Counted from the stretch's first letter, positions 31,000 to 40,914 are shown. The stretch is 64,000 bases of DNA from Bicyclus anynana (GCF_947172395.1 NC_069110.1:2728001-2792000); one strand, 5' to 3'. Made by a program: numbers and translations. Notes: a model not told the origin generated them from the sequence alone.

Positions 31000-31265
31000 T
31001 TGAAAAGATCTAAAATGCAGTTAAAATATTATGTTATAAACCAAGCGACACGTGCGAAATGGCGTGCCTTAGACCAGTATGCAAGATTTCTTTCAAAGAA
31101 TGTCCGATTATTTTTAACTTGAGACACAGATTTTAAATTTAAGATATAAAATTCAACTGAATCATTATGTAAGCCTAAGCCCTCTAATAGTACAGTATAA
31201 CAATATAAGATTTCATTCAACGAATATCCGATAATAATATTTTTAGCTTAAGTCAAAGCTACCTA
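31000..31265. repeat. diverged short duplications, family J
   Basis: GCAAGATTTCTTTCAAAGAA..CCGATTAT and TAAGATTTCATTCAACGAAT..CCGATAAT are related. A third relative with AATATGTAAGATTTCATCC and CTTGAGTCAAAGTTACTTAG lies at 32335-32435. Confidence 0.5.
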
Positions 31266-31384
31266 ATGCATTATCAATAAGCTAGATTGATTTTTTCAAG
31301 ACGAGATTTTCGACATGAAAATTTTAATTTTTAAATAATTTTTAGACAATACGAGGCAAAACATTGTCGGCTTTGATGGTCTAA

Positions 31385-31660
31385 ATTTTAACAGCTTCAT
31401 GACGTCACGTTAACAAATCCTCTATCAAACGGAAAGTTTGACAAAAACTATTTGTTAATAGTTTGACGTTTAGTACATCAAGTAACATTGTGATGTCACA
31501 AAATGGACGACAACGTTTTAGACGTTTGGAAAATATGAAAAATACATTATTTTTAAATTAAGTTTTACAAGAAATCCTTAACTTTTATTAATTAATATTG
31601 ATATACTCGTATTTCGGACCCATATTCCATGTTCCACTAAATTAATACTGTTTATATAAA
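31385..31660 (+). repeat. interspersed repeat family K
   Basis: ACATCAAGTAACATTGTGAT, GTCACAAAATGGACGACA and TTAATACTGTTTATAT appear inverted at 40180-40380 (TGTCGTCCATTTTGTGACG, GTTACTTGATGTCAC). Element type unknown. Confidence 0.65.
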
Positions 31661-31662
31661 AC

Positions 31663-31800
31663 TGGCGGACGCCCGCGACTTCGTACGCGTGAAAATCGGT
31701 TTAAACTTTCAACCCCTATTTCACATTCTATTTATATTTTTGCAAATTATGTATTATCTCCGAAACTATGACTAATTAAAATACTGTAAATGGCAAATCG
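31663..31800 (-). mobile_element. Helitron-like 3' fragment
   Basis: ACTGGCGGACGCCCGCGACT, TCGTACGCGTGAAAATCGG and CTTTCAACCCCTATTTCAC. Confidence 0.6.
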
Positions 31801-31909
31801 TAGATAAGTTCTAGATTATTAAGTGATTCATTTTCATAACGATTTAAGTTTAGTTGTGTAAATAATGACGTAAACCTAAGTATTTGTTATAAATAATTTA
31901 TTAAAGTAC

Positions 31910-32250
31910 AAAAGTACTATATCTGCTAAAATATAAAAGATAGATTTATGCTGTCGCGACACTTTTTGTAGAAAATGATGTTTTCTGCAAAGTTGTAGTA
32001 CATTATTTCATTCTAACATCAATAGTTTTTGCTGTGCACGCTATGTCAACAAAACTTTTGTACACCTTGGGTTACATTATTGGAATTTCAGGAAAGATCC
32101 CTATTTTTTTTGGAAATATAATATAGTCTATAGCCTTCCTCGATAAATGGGCTATCTATCACTGAAAGTATTTTTCAAATCGTACTAGAAGTGCCTGAGA
32201 TTAGCGCGTTCAATCAAATAAACTTTTCAGCTTTATAATTAGTATAGATA
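31910..32250 (+). repeat. interspersed repeat shared with 39480-39750 and 36980-37165
   Basis: AAAGTTGTAGTACATTATTT, GTGCACGCTATGTCAACAA, GGGTTACATTATTGGAATTT and TATAGCCTTCCTCGATAAA recur at the two other sites in the same strand orientation. Confidence 0.65.
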
Positions 32251-32627
32251 GAGATAGATATAGATTTGATATGAATCAAACTACTACTACCCTATCTAAT
32301 ATATTATGCAGCTGGCTTATGTAATAACAGTGGCAAAATGGCGCTTATTATAACAATATGTAAGATTTCATCCAAACTCTGCCCAGTTATCAACTTGAGT
32401 CAAAGTTACTTAGCCCAAACCATTATGTTGATTTGCAATGTCACAACTAGGGCACATCGCCCTGAACTACTCAGTCAGACATTACATAATGGAATATGCA
32501 TTTCATTTTGTCGCCTTGCTATTCTGTTCATTCGCTCAAAATATTTTCTCCAAGAAAAACCGCGTAACTACAAACGCTGCAAAATTAAATTCATTCGAGC
32601 CATTGCTACACCTTGAATTCTTAATAT

Positions 32628-33056
32628 CATCATCACCGGCCTATTGTAGGGACTTCCAAACATCGACCTTGAGCGAATCCCAGCGACTGGCTTGATGTCG
32701 TCAGTCCACCTGATGGGAGGTCGACCAACACTGTTATTTTTTTAGTGCGATGTAGCGATTCCAGCAACTTGTAACCCCAACAGTTCTTCGAACTATGTGC
32801 CCCGCCCATTACCACTTCATCTTCGTGACGTGTTGAGCTATGGCGGTGACTTTTGTTCTTCTGATCCGGATCACCTCAATTCTGATTCGATCACCTCAAT
32901 TCTGATTCGATCACACAGAAATACTCCGAGCATAGCTCGTTCTATCACTCGCTGTGTAACTTAGGCCTTCTTATGAGGCCCATAGTTAGCGACCAAATCT
33001 CGGAACCCTAAGTCATCACTAGTAACACGCACTGTTTAAAGACTTTTGTCTCAAAT
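32628..33056 (-). mobile_element. RTE-type LINE 3' end
   Basis: The minus strand runs from the coding for ETKVFKQ, LTMGLI, RTSDRI.GDPDQKNK, WKW.WAGHIVRRT to the RWTDDIKPVAGIRSRSM region. A 20-bp tandem duplication (32871-32890 repeated at 32891-32910) and a T7 insertion near 32738 disrupt it. Confidence 0.88.
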
Positions 33057-33199
33057 TATCAATAGATCAATTAAAAATAGATCGATTCTTATTATAAATT
33101 AAGTTGGACCTAAAATATAAGAAAATTAATTTAGGACTTAGGAATTCATCGGCCCAGTGTATAGCCTAATTATTTGGTCAGGCTATGTAATATCTTTCT

Positions 33200-33350
33200 T
33201 CTACGAAATTTTCAGTAATAATTCTTAGCTCGGAATTGGGAATTTGGTGGTGTTACACCCTGTACCTCGGAGAATGCGATATGCCGTCGATCTTATACAT
33301 TATCTTTAAAGTCTGTTCTACAGAATTTAACACTATCACACTAAGCCATA
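33200..33350 (+). repeat. SINE body fragment
   Basis: Related to 515-600: TTAGCTCGGAATTGGGAATT, GGTGGTG and CTCGGAGAATGCGATATGCC. It leads into the 53-bp tandem repeat, so the tandem may be an amplified SINE tail. Confidence 0.5.
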
Positions 33351-33556
33351 TACAGTGTGATGATAATGAGTGAGGCCTGGCTCTGATATAGGCCGTTAAA
33401 ATATACAGTGTGATGATAATGAGTGAGGCCTGGCCCTGTTGTAGGCCGTTAAAATATACAGTGTGATGATAATAAGTGAGGCCTGGCCCTGTAGTGGGCC
33501 GTTAAAATATACAGTGTGATGATAAAGAGTGAGGCCTAGCCTTGAGACGTTAAAAT
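33351..33556. repeat. tandem repeat, 53-bp unit, four copies
   Basis: Units start at 33351, 33404, 33457 and 33510, each TACAGTGTGATGATAATGAG followed by TGAGGCCTGGCCCTG..GGCCGTTAAAATA. The GGCC..GCCGTTAAAATA..GATGATAATGA words occur singly at 40860-40908 as a retroelement tail. Confidence 0.93.
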
Positions 33557-33559
33557 AAC

Positions 33560-34284
33560 CAAATAATGATGAATGACGATGATAAATGTATTTAAAATTA
33601 AGTTGCGCAATTTAAAAAGCATGTTGCTGACAATGTGTCTATTTATTGCTAATGTCGGTTTTAAATTTTAAGCTACAAAGTAAAACCGGATATACATGTA
33701 CCGGAATAAACAAAATGTGGTGCTAACTTTATGGCTACAAAAAAAGTGAAGAATTATTTTGGAATTGGTTAGGTTCTGTCACATTGTTTACTTAATGCAG
33801 TTTTGTAATTGTATCATTATATTATCAGCAACTGTTTTATACAATTACAAAACTACAGTAAACTCAACAGTTATTTTTTCATCAATATTTAACTAAGTAA
33901 TTGTGTTAACTATTAACAATGACGGCCAGGAAAGTATTTTATTGTAAGCTCTTCATTTTGTTGCCATTATACAAAAGTTTCTTGTGTCAAGAAACTTTGT
34001 CTTAATTTACTAAAATATGTATGACGATGGCCATTAATGTTGGGAGCTTTAGAAGTGGTATTTCCGTTCAGACTTACATTATTGATGTATGGTCGGAATC
34101 AAGTAATTGCAACGTATTATGGTACGGTAAATGCCTTGCTGTTTTACCCGTATAGTTTCAATTCCCGTGGGAATTTATGTAAAAACGAAAGGTTACTAAC
34201 TAAACATCGAAAACAGGTTTACGTACAAATATCAATATTAATAGGGAATTATTTAATAGTTATTAAACGTACGCTTTCTGTTAT
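33560..34284. other. no gene; contains a hairpin
   Basis: Only the 78-nt hairpin at 33786-33863 stands out. The 116-codon frame from 34037 runs into SINE sequence and has no motif. Confidence 0.35.
33786..33863. repeat. 78-nt hairpin, 16-bp perfect stem
   Basis: Arms 33799-33814 and 33839-33854 are exact inverse complements around a 24-nt loop. A further 7-bp pairing (33786-33792 with 33857-33863) extends it past an asymmetric internal loop. The size and shape resemble a small-RNA precursor or a tiny MITE. Confidence 0.75.
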
Positions 34285-34392
34285 GTGCATTTTAAGAAAT
34301 TTAATAGCATGCGTCTCAAACGGTGAAGAAAAACATCGTGAGGAAACCTGCATACCTGAGATTTTTTTCAATTCTCTACAAGTGTGAAATCT
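34285..34392 (+). mobile_element. tRNA-derived SINE, family A, middle fragment
   Basis: TTATGTGCATTTTAAGAAAT, GTCTCAAACGGTGAAG, CATCGTGAGGAAACCTGC and TTCTCTACAAGTGTGAA. Confidence 0.75.
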
Positions 34393-34429
34393 ATCCTATC
34401 CGAATCCGATCCTATATTTTATCCTCGTA

Positions 34430-34545
34430 CCAGCGAACCCAGTCAAGCTTCGCTTTGCGTTATGTATACTTCTTCCCTATCCCTACCCTACCCGACTCCT
34501 ACGCAACCTCTACCCTAACCGCCCACCACGCGCAATTTTTTTAAA
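34430..34545 (-). mobile_element. Helitron-like element end with CCCTA repeats
   Basis: CCAGTCAAGCTTCGCTTTGC, TTATGTATACTTCTTCCC and a CCCTACC tract are the inverse of the 51.1-kb and 61.9-kb elements. Confidence 0.65.
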
Positions 34546-34865
34546 GCTCTTTTCTCAAATAAAAGCATCTGACAGCCCTAGCAACTGGTGACACAATTTC
34601 CAATTTAATTAAATTGGAAGCATTAGCGTTATGGGTATAAACGTTGGAAGTAATTCATTTTCCGTGTGTAAAAACTTTCGTCTAGACAGCAATTACAATA
34701 TACGCTATAGTAACGCAAATATGAAAACTCGTAAAATATTGCCGGGTTATTGGTTCAAGATTACGGACAATTATTAATGAAATTCAAATTCAAAATTCAT
34801 TTTTAGTTGGTTTACAAGCACCTTTGTAAACCAACTAGGTTTAGGTCGTGTCTAGGAACGAGTAC

Positions 34866-35128
34866 AACCGTTTTTAGTGATTCCGGCGGGTGTGGGTTCG
34901 AATCCAGTCCGGGACATGCACTTAAGAAATTAAAAAGGTATCACGTGTCTCAAACAGTGAAGGAAAAACATCGTGAGGAAACCTGTATACCAGAGAATTT
35001 TCTTAATTCTCTGCGTGTGTGAAGTCTGCCAATCTGCATTGGGCCAGCGTAGTGGCCTAAACCCTCTCATTCTGAGAGCAGACTCGAGCTCAGCATTGAG
35101 CCGAATATGGGTTGATAATGATGATGAA
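34866..35128 (+). mobile_element. tRNA-derived SINE, family A
   Basis: Head from TTTTTAGTGATTCCGGCGGG with B box GGTTCGAATCC, then the full body through GAATTTTCTTAATTCTCTGC to GAGCCGAATATGGGTTGATA and (ATGATG)n. The A-box side is lost, and a short LINE UTR fragment (TTACAAGCACC) precedes it at 34775-34850. Confidence 0.88.
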
Positions 35129-35194
35129 TCACACAATCAAGCTTTTTTCTGTCCATCTGTATGTCAGAGAAGGTTTTTGAGTAACATAATATAA

Positions 35195-35450
35195 GCTATT
35201 TTCATCCTGGAAACCCAATGATACCTGAATTTCATGGGTATGAAGTAGTGGGAATTCGCTAGTTGTCCATTAAGTAGGTAAAGTTGCCTAATATCATGCT
35301 ACGACAAGAGTTTTAAAACAGTAGGTACGTACTAGCTAACGTCCCGCGGTTTTACCTACGTGGGAAAACGGATCAATACTGTATACGTTATACCTTATAG
35401 CATTAGATATGTATCAGTGAAAGTTATGTCAAAATCGGTAGATAGAAACA
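35195..35450. mobile_element. Helitron fragments in both orientations
   Basis: Plus-strand end ATTTTCATCCTGGAAACCCA to GGGAATTCGCTAG (35196-35264), and a minus-strand end ACTAGCTAACGTCCCGCGGT from 35331, followed by GTATCAGTGAAAGTTATGTC. Confidence 0.55.
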
Positions 35451-35692
35451 TTTATTACGCCCTTTGATTTATTTTTACAGTGTTGACAAAATAAACAGAC
35501 GGCCCGATAATAATTGCAACACCATCTCTTACTAGTACGTGCTCTTTTTATGCCCTGCAAAGCACGTCCTGCTAAGTACCGCCCCGTGTTTATCAACACG
35601 AAACGTAGGTATGTGGTTAGCCCACAGAACACAAAGCACGCTGCGCACACAAAAATGTACACTTTAGCTATCCCTTTACTTTCTATATTCAT
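35429..35692 (-). CDS. candidate small membrane-anchor frame, doubtful
   Basis: From an ATG at 35692 (context AACC before ATG) the minus strand encodes MNIESKGIAK, then a hydrophobic run VYIFVCAACFVFCGLTTYL, then RFVLINTGRYLAGRAL and a basic stretch. The layout (short charged N-terminus, one membrane segment) fits a signal anchor. A GTAAGAG donor-like site lies inside the frame near 35525, so this could be a first exon. Downstream exons were not found. The frame may equally be chance or transposon-derived. SINE sequence starts just upstream at 35699. Confidence 0.22.
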   Translation of the reverse strand: MNIESKGIAKVYIFVCAACFVFCGLTTYLRFVLINTGRYLAGRALQGIKRARTSKRWCCNYYRAVCLFCQHCKNKSKGVINVSIYRF

Positions 35693-35698
35693 GGTTAA

Positions 35699-35928
35699 GC
35701 CTCATCACCATCATCATCATTATCAACCCACATTCAGCTCACTGCTGAGTTCGAGTCTCCTCTCAGAATGAGAGGGGTTAGGCCAATAGTCCACCACGCT
35801 GGCCCAATGCGGATTGGCAGACTACACACACGCAGAGAATTAAGAAAATTCTCTGGTGTGCACGTTTCCTCACGATGTTTTCCTTCACCGTTTGAGACAC
35901 GATATTTAATTTCTTAAAAAGCCTTAAG
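35699..35928 (-). mobile_element. tRNA-derived SINE, family A, 3' two thirds
   Basis: CATCATCATCATTATCAACC, GCTCACTGCTGAGTTCGAG, CCACGCTGGCCCAATGCGG, GAATTAAGAAAATTCTCTGG and the GTTTGAGACACG block are well preserved. The head is absent. Confidence 0.88.
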
Positions 35929-36055
35929 TTAAGCCTTACGTGTCTGTAATTACATCGACAACCACACTCTTCACAGCAGAGCACAGTGATGCTGCAAATG
36001 GTCGTACTTCCCCGGACGAGCTCTGTCACAAGAAGCTCTATTCTACTATACATTG
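35929..36055 (+). repeat. interspersed repeat family L
   Basis: CCTTACGTGTCTGTAATTAC, GATGCTGCA and CCCGGACGAGCTCTGTCACA match 49062-49185 in order. Confidence 0.65.
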
Positions 36056-36073
36056 GAGACAAATGAACACACT

Positions 36074-36524
36074 GGTCCTGTAGCCAAGTGGCAGGTCGAA
36101 TCTCTTTCTACAAACGCTTATGCTCCGAAAAGCAAAAGAATGTACGTAACCTGTCGTTAATTCAAATTCAAATTTCATTTATTTCAATTAGGTTTAATTT
36201 ACAAGCACTTTTGAAAAGTCAAGTTATGTCATGATTTAATGGCGGTAATTGAAGTCGAAAACTTTAAAAGTTACGAAGGTTTCAAATGCGCTTCGGTCCG
36301 AGAAGATCCCACAACAAACTCAGCCAAGTTTTTTTTTGTTTATCACCATTTCACAAATTTACTGATTTCTATTTGATTACCATTTCACCTGAAGTCAATC
36401 TGTCAATGTCAATGACATGTCAAACAAATGTCAATGACATTTGTCATTCCTACATATTATTTATAATATTTGAAGCGTTAGCTTTTGTAGAAAGATAATC
36501 AACGTGTCACATGGCTACAGGCAT
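36074..36524. mobile_element. MITE related to 1810-1988, with internal LINE fragment
   Basis: Inverted ends: CCTGTAGCCAAGTGGCAGG / inverse of CACATGGCTACAGG, plus TTTCTACAAACGCTTATGC / inverse GAAGCGTTAGCTTTTGTAGA. The interior holds a Jockey LINE UTR piece (AATTTACAAGCACTTTTG at about 36188). Confidence 0.75.
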
Positions 36525-36975
36525 GACCCTTCTAATTTCAAAGACTTCCGACTCTTCGGACAATAATTATCGTCATATTTCAACTACTTCACACAACATC
36601 TTGACAAATTATTTATCGACTTAAATCTTTCTCAAAAATGGTCCTATATATTGGAAAAAACCATATAAAAATTCCATTTAGTAGTTTTCGCGACACTTTA
36701 GACATTTAGCTGCGGGAGGACGTATATTTTTCATTGTATTATTTTATATTAATAATGCATTATACAAAAGCTAATAAGGCTAATAATAATAAAAAAATAA
36801 ATACCTGATAGTGAAGGCATATAAACATTTTGGTTGAGTTTAATTATGTCTTGTCATTATTGTTACAACTTTGTACCAAAAATATGTAATTATTATCTTA
36901 TTTTTTTAATTATATTAGTTAATTATTTAATTAGGCTGCATGGTATAATACATTTTCTGTTTGAAACTTTTCTTT
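36525..36975. other. no recognised feature
   Basis: AT-rich; a TAA/AAT-rich section near 36780-36800. Confidence 0.35.
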
Positions 36976-36979
36976 TTGA

Positions 36980-37165
36980 AATTTCGGTATTTCTTTGAGT
37001 TTTTGTGTTTTTATTTCAATGATGTGGGCATATAGCCTATAGCCTTCCTTGATAAATGGGCTACCTAAGGCTGAAATTTTTTTTTTAAATCGGACCAGTT
37101 TCTTGAGATTAGTGCATTCAAACAAACAAAAAAACTCATCAGATTTATAATATTAGTATAGATTA
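36980..37165 (+). repeat. Helitron-like repeat fragment
   Basis: TATAGCCTTCCTTGATAAAT, GGGCTACCTAAGGCTGAAA and TTATAATATTAGTATAGATT, shared with 31.9-32.2 kb. Confidence 0.6.
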
Positions 37166-37640
37166 TCATCTCCATAAACTTTTATACGGGGGTAACCAGA
37201 TGTTTTTACTGTTGTATAATTAATAGTATTACAACTTAACAGCCACAATGTCCTACAAATTTCGTCTCGTGCTGACGCTCAGAAGTTTTCATTTCCTGGT
37301 AACTCAGTTAGTTATCAAAATCAAGAATTTTCGTAAATAAAAAAGTTGATCGTCTCGTCGAGATGAAGCTACTCACGAAAACTTAACTTGTTAGTAATCA
37401 GGTGTAAAAATTATTCTACGGATCCCTGACTACATAATATACAAGCGCACCGCGTAGTGCCCATTGCCGTGGGAATACGGGGCTAAAATATAGCCTATGA
37501 CACTCACAAATAATGTCGCTTTTTAACTAGCAATTTATGAAACTAAAACTATTATTATTAACGAAGAATGATTTTGCATTAAGCCAAAAAAACATGGTAT
37601 CACCACTAGCAACCGATTTTATTGCCGATCCACATTGCTT
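37166..37640. other. no recognised feature
   Basis: No shared word identified apart from short AT-rich runs. Confidence 0.35.
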
Positions 37641-37880
37641 TTTACTGCGTTCGCAATTTATGATTTCGTCAAACTTGCCAAGCGCGATACATAAATGTAA
37701 CATAAAGTTTTATGGTGTTCCGGAGTTGAAGTTAGCGAAAGGTTGGTGCGCGGGAAACCGGATGACGTCACCAATACGTGCTTTAGTCGCGGCGTGCGTT
37801 TGTTTACTGCCGCGACATTGCTCGCTCCGTTACATGGACAACATGCTCGTCGCGCGTGCGCGTCACGCTTCATAAACTAA
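37640..37880. promoter_or_regulatory. CpG-rich patch with CRE-like and NRF1-like words
   Basis: A perfect TGACGTCA palindrome (37763-37770) directly precedes CCAAT (37771-37775). GCGCGTGCGCG (37852-37862) resembles an NRF1-type site. CG content is far higher than in the flanks, and open frames exist on both strands, as expected for GC-rich DNA. It could be a promoter of a gene outside the recognised set, or a repeat not seen twice here. Confidence 0.35.
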
Positions 37881-37926
37881 ATTGTTTACTTTACTTCATA
37901 TTTTATTTATTTATTTATTGGATACT

Positions 37927-38397
37927 AGTGGACGCCCGCGAATTCCGTGTGGAATTCAGTTTTTTACAATTCCCGCAGGAAATATAGATTTTTCCGTGAA
38001 AAGTAGATCATTATCAACCCATATTTGGCTCAATGCTGAGCTCGAGTGTCCTTTCAGAATGAGAGGGGTTAGGCTGTCCCAATGCGGATTGGCAGATTTC
38101 ACACATGTAGAGTATTGAGCAAATTCTTAGATAAGCAGGTTTCCTCACGATGTTTTTCGTTTAACGTTTGACAAATGTTGGAGGTGCGTGTATAAGAATC
38201 CGGAATCGGAGGCAGAGGTCATATCCACTAGGCTATCATCATTTGCTGGGCAATGAAAAGTAGCCTATGTGTTAATCCAGAGTAAAATCTATTTCCATTC
38301 CAAATTTCAGACAAATCTCTTATTAGCCGCAGTGCAAAGGAGGGACAAACATACACACTTACACACGAAATTTCGACTTTATATTATATTAGTGTGA
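37927..38397 (-). mobile_element. Helitron interrupted by a SINE
   Basis: The left end CTAGTGGACGCCCGCG (CTAG on the minus strand) and the right end with TTATATTATATTAGTGTGA (inverse of the TCACACTAATAT start) enclose the core words GCAGGAAATATAGATTTTTCC and CCAAATTTCAGACAAATC. A SINE splits it at 38007-38253. Confidence 0.85.
37997..38263 (-). mobile_element. SINE family A inserted in Helitron, 10-bp TSD
   Basis: TGAAAAGTAG occurs at 37997-38006 and 38254-38263. Between them lies a family A SINE (ATTATCAACCCATATTTGGC to GATAGCCTAGTGGATATGAC on the minus strand) with a shortened middle. Confidence 0.88.
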
Positions 38398-38519
38398 TAC
38401 TAATAATGGTAACAGAAAAAGTTACACATTACACAATCAGTACACTCTTATACTTACACTGCCATTTGTACAAACAATGTTAATATAAAAATATAATACA
38501 AATCACTATTAAAATTTTA

Positions 38520-38945
38520 TAAAAAAAATAAACCCTCCTGGTGCGGGACATTTGAGTGCCCAAGCTACCGGTGGTCAGGGCTCCAGAGTGAGGAACCTCC
38601 TCACAATACGCGCCGTCTCTAGAATCACTGCTTTCTGTATCCGACTCTTGATTTCGCTTTAAGACCATTGACTGAAACAACCATCCCAACAATAATAGTT
38701 GAATCAACATTCCACATAGCGGTAATCTCGTGAGCAAGGTCCAAGTATTTTGATACTTTTTCCTTTTCGGCTTTAACCATTATCGTTGTGTGGAACAATA
38801 ATAATATCAACAATTATTGCACGACGTACTGACCGATCGACTAGCACTATATCAGGTCTATTGGCAACAACATACTTGTCAGTGATAATCGTTCGGTTCC
38901 AGTAGAGCCATAATGCACTGCTATTTTCAATGCGGGGATAAATTA
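38520..38945 (-). mobile_element. non-LTR retrotransposon C-terminal fragment
   Basis: On the minus strand one frame reads ALWLYWNRTIITDKYVVANR and PDIVLVDRSVRR, and another reads KYLDLAHEITAMWNVDSTI, VVSVNGLKAKS. These are consecutive motifs of the C-terminal region of a lepidopteran LINE polyprotein (endonuclease-like 'RPDIVL.D' and 'YKDLA.EI...W' motifs, family knowledge), split by frameshifts. The 3' UTR with GAGCCCTGACCACCGG and GCGGG follows. Related copies: 45145-45236 and 56945-57215. Confidence 0.75.
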
Positions 38946-38974
38946 TAATATATATACCCTATAAACGTAACTTC

Positions 38975-39185
38975 ATCATTATCATGATCATTATAAGCCG
39001 ATGGAAGTCCAATGCTAGACATAGGCCTCTTCTTTCTTTAGACTTTCAAACATAACGGTCTCGAGCCGCCAGCATCTAGCGGCTCCATGCAACCGTCTTG
39101 ATGTCCTCAGTCCACCTAGTGGGGGGGTCGACCAACACTGCGCTTAGCGGTGCGGGGTCGCCATTCCAGCACATCCATCGGCTCT
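38975..39185 (-). mobile_element. RTE-type LINE 3' end
   Basis: The minus strand encodes MCWNGDPAPLSAVLVDPPT-like sequence in one frame, then the SRWMLAARDR end, a TGGACTTCCATCGGCTTATA word and a degenerate (ATGATG) tail. Confidence 0.8.
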
Positions 39186-39339
39186 GAAACGTAACAACGT
39201 GACGAAAGAATATTCAAAATCAGTTTACTACATCCAGAGATAACCTACAATCTCCTAAACTTTTCTTATATTTAAACATCCTTTTAAGTTATAATAAACC
39301 TCTTTATGAATTAATATATAATTAATATTAATATATTAG

Positions 39340-39480
39340 CGGATCTAGTCAAGCTTCGTTTTGACTTATGTACACTTCTTCCCTACCATACTCCTAATGT
39401 ATCCTTATCTTACCCCTACCCTACTCCTGCCCTACCCTACCACTACCTTACTCCTAACCTACAAAGTGTTCTTCAAAGTC
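39340..39480 (-). mobile_element. Helitron-like end with CCCTA repeats
   Basis: TTAGCGGATCTAGTCAAGCT, TGACTTATGTACACTTCTT and a CCCTACC/CTCCTA tract, inverse of 61.8-61.98 kb. Confidence 0.65.
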
Positions 39481-39760
39481 GTAGTACATTATTTTTAACC
39501 GACTTCAAAAAGGAGGAGGTTCTCAATTTGGTCGGTATTTTATTTTTTTTAATTCTATCATCAATAGCTTTTGCAGCGCACGCGATGTAAACAATATTTT
39601 AGGTATTTTATTACATCTCGGGTTACATTATTGAAGTTTTATGAAGGATCCCTAATTTTTTGGACCTATATCACTCGTTTCGGAGCTAATTCAAATTAAA
39701 AAAACTAACAAACAATCAAATATTTCCTCTTTATAATATTAGTATATACAAAAATTTTCT
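39480..39760 (+). repeat. interspersed repeat shared with 31910-32250
   Basis: AAAGTCGTAGTACATTATTT, CAGCGCACGCGATGTAAACA, GGGTTACATTATTGAAGTTT and TTATAATATTAGTATATA. An ACCGACTTCAAAAAGGAGG family I word is embedded at about 39510. Confidence 0.6.
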
Positions 39761-40179
39761 TTTTTATATAAAAAAATTAATTCAACATTTCCATTTTAAA
39801 ATTTAAGTCGTTTAAAATGCAAATGTTGAATACAGGCCCATGTTAATTGTTAATTAATTACCACGTAAACGTATGCATTACGAATAAAGTTTTTTATTTT
39901 TCTATAGCTTGCATTTAATTATTCATCACTACTATCAAAACTGATATGAATGTTTAATCTCCGAAGTCAAGATGTTAATGGACCGGATTAAATAATAAGA
40001 GGTCATGGGTTCCCCCTGTACCTAACCCCTGTAAGAACTATGTATATCTCTATAAGGACTATAATATATAGATCTATTGTCGTATCCACACTAGTTTATA
40101 AGGAACAGTAATAGTTCTATAGACTAAGTAACTTAGTCTATAAGGAAGGAGACACAAGAGGGTATTTGACTCATATCGA
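39761..40179. other. no recognised feature
   Basis: AT-rich; TAAGGA/TATAAGG words near 40100-40140 recur locally. Confidence 0.3.
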
Positions 40180-40380
40180 ATTTAATATAAACAGTATTAA
40201 TTTCATATAGTACGTACATTGAATTAAAGTTAAGATAAGTTAAGATTTAGAAAACTTAATTTAAAAATTAAATTATTTAAAAATATTATACGTCAAAAAC
40301 GCTGTCGTCCATTTTGTGACGTCACAGTGTTACTTGATGTCACTAATGGAATAAACGATAAACTAATTATTATTAACTAA
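40180..40380 (-). repeat. interspersed repeat family K, inverted
   Basis: ATATAAACAGTATTAATTTC and CCATTTTGTGACGTCACAGT match the inverse of 31385-31660. Confidence 0.65.
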
Positions 40381-40387
40381 TCATTTC

Positions 40388-40570
40388 ACCGCGGCTAGTT
40401 GCCTCGACTGGTGACAGAAGGGCTGGCTCATTTTTTGCGCAAAGGATCAGCCTGGCTGTCCAGCGCGGAAATGCAGCCAGTATTCTTGCCACCATTCCAC
40501 GTGGGCATGATTTGTATAGTTATTAGGATAAGTTAGCTTAAGTTCCTTATTGTATTCTTTCTCACTAATC
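40388..40570 (+). mobile_element. LINE C-terminal codons and 3' UTR
   Basis: The frame ends LVASTGDRRAGSFFAQRISL, AVQRGNAASILATI, PRGHDLYSY and a stop at 40522-40524. 'AQRIS.AVQRGNAASIL' is a signature of a widespread lepidopteran LINE end (family knowledge). The following ATTAGGATAAGTTAGCTTAA is also present at 9606-9662. The element is heavily 5' truncated. Confidence 0.75.
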
Positions 40571-40799
40571 ATTTTGTTAAACACTCCGTTTGGTAAGAAA
40601 TCATATCAGGTCATGAAACAGTTAAAATATAGATTATCGTAGCCATTTAAAAATTTAATATTTAATGTAGTGTGTGTCTCAAAAAATACAGTATTCTTTT
40701 TTCAAACTAGTAGAATGCTAATACACAATTTAAGATCCATCTATAAAGTGTCAACTAACCTACTTACGTTATAAACCTAACCGAAGCTAATCAAAATAA

Positions 40800-40912
40800 T
40801 TTACCTTTTTGGTACAGTGGTAAGCCTATATGTGGCTACGGATCACAAGTTCTCCTCTAAGGAGAATGGCCTGACCTTATATTATGCCGTTAAAATAGGA
40901 TGATAATGAACA
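40800..40912 (+). mobile_element. degraded SINE with GCCGTTAAAATA tail
   Basis: GGTACAGTGGTAAGCCTATA, a corrupted B-box region, AATGGCCTGACCTTATATTA and GCCGTTAAAATAGGATGATAATG. The end equals one unit of the 53-bp tandem at 33.35 kb. Confidence 0.55.
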
Positions 40913-40914
40913 TA

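Noticed and set aside
35514..35771. 85-aa plus-strand protein
   Set aside because: It ends in poly-His from the (CATCAT) SINE tail and lies opposite the better minus-strand candidate.
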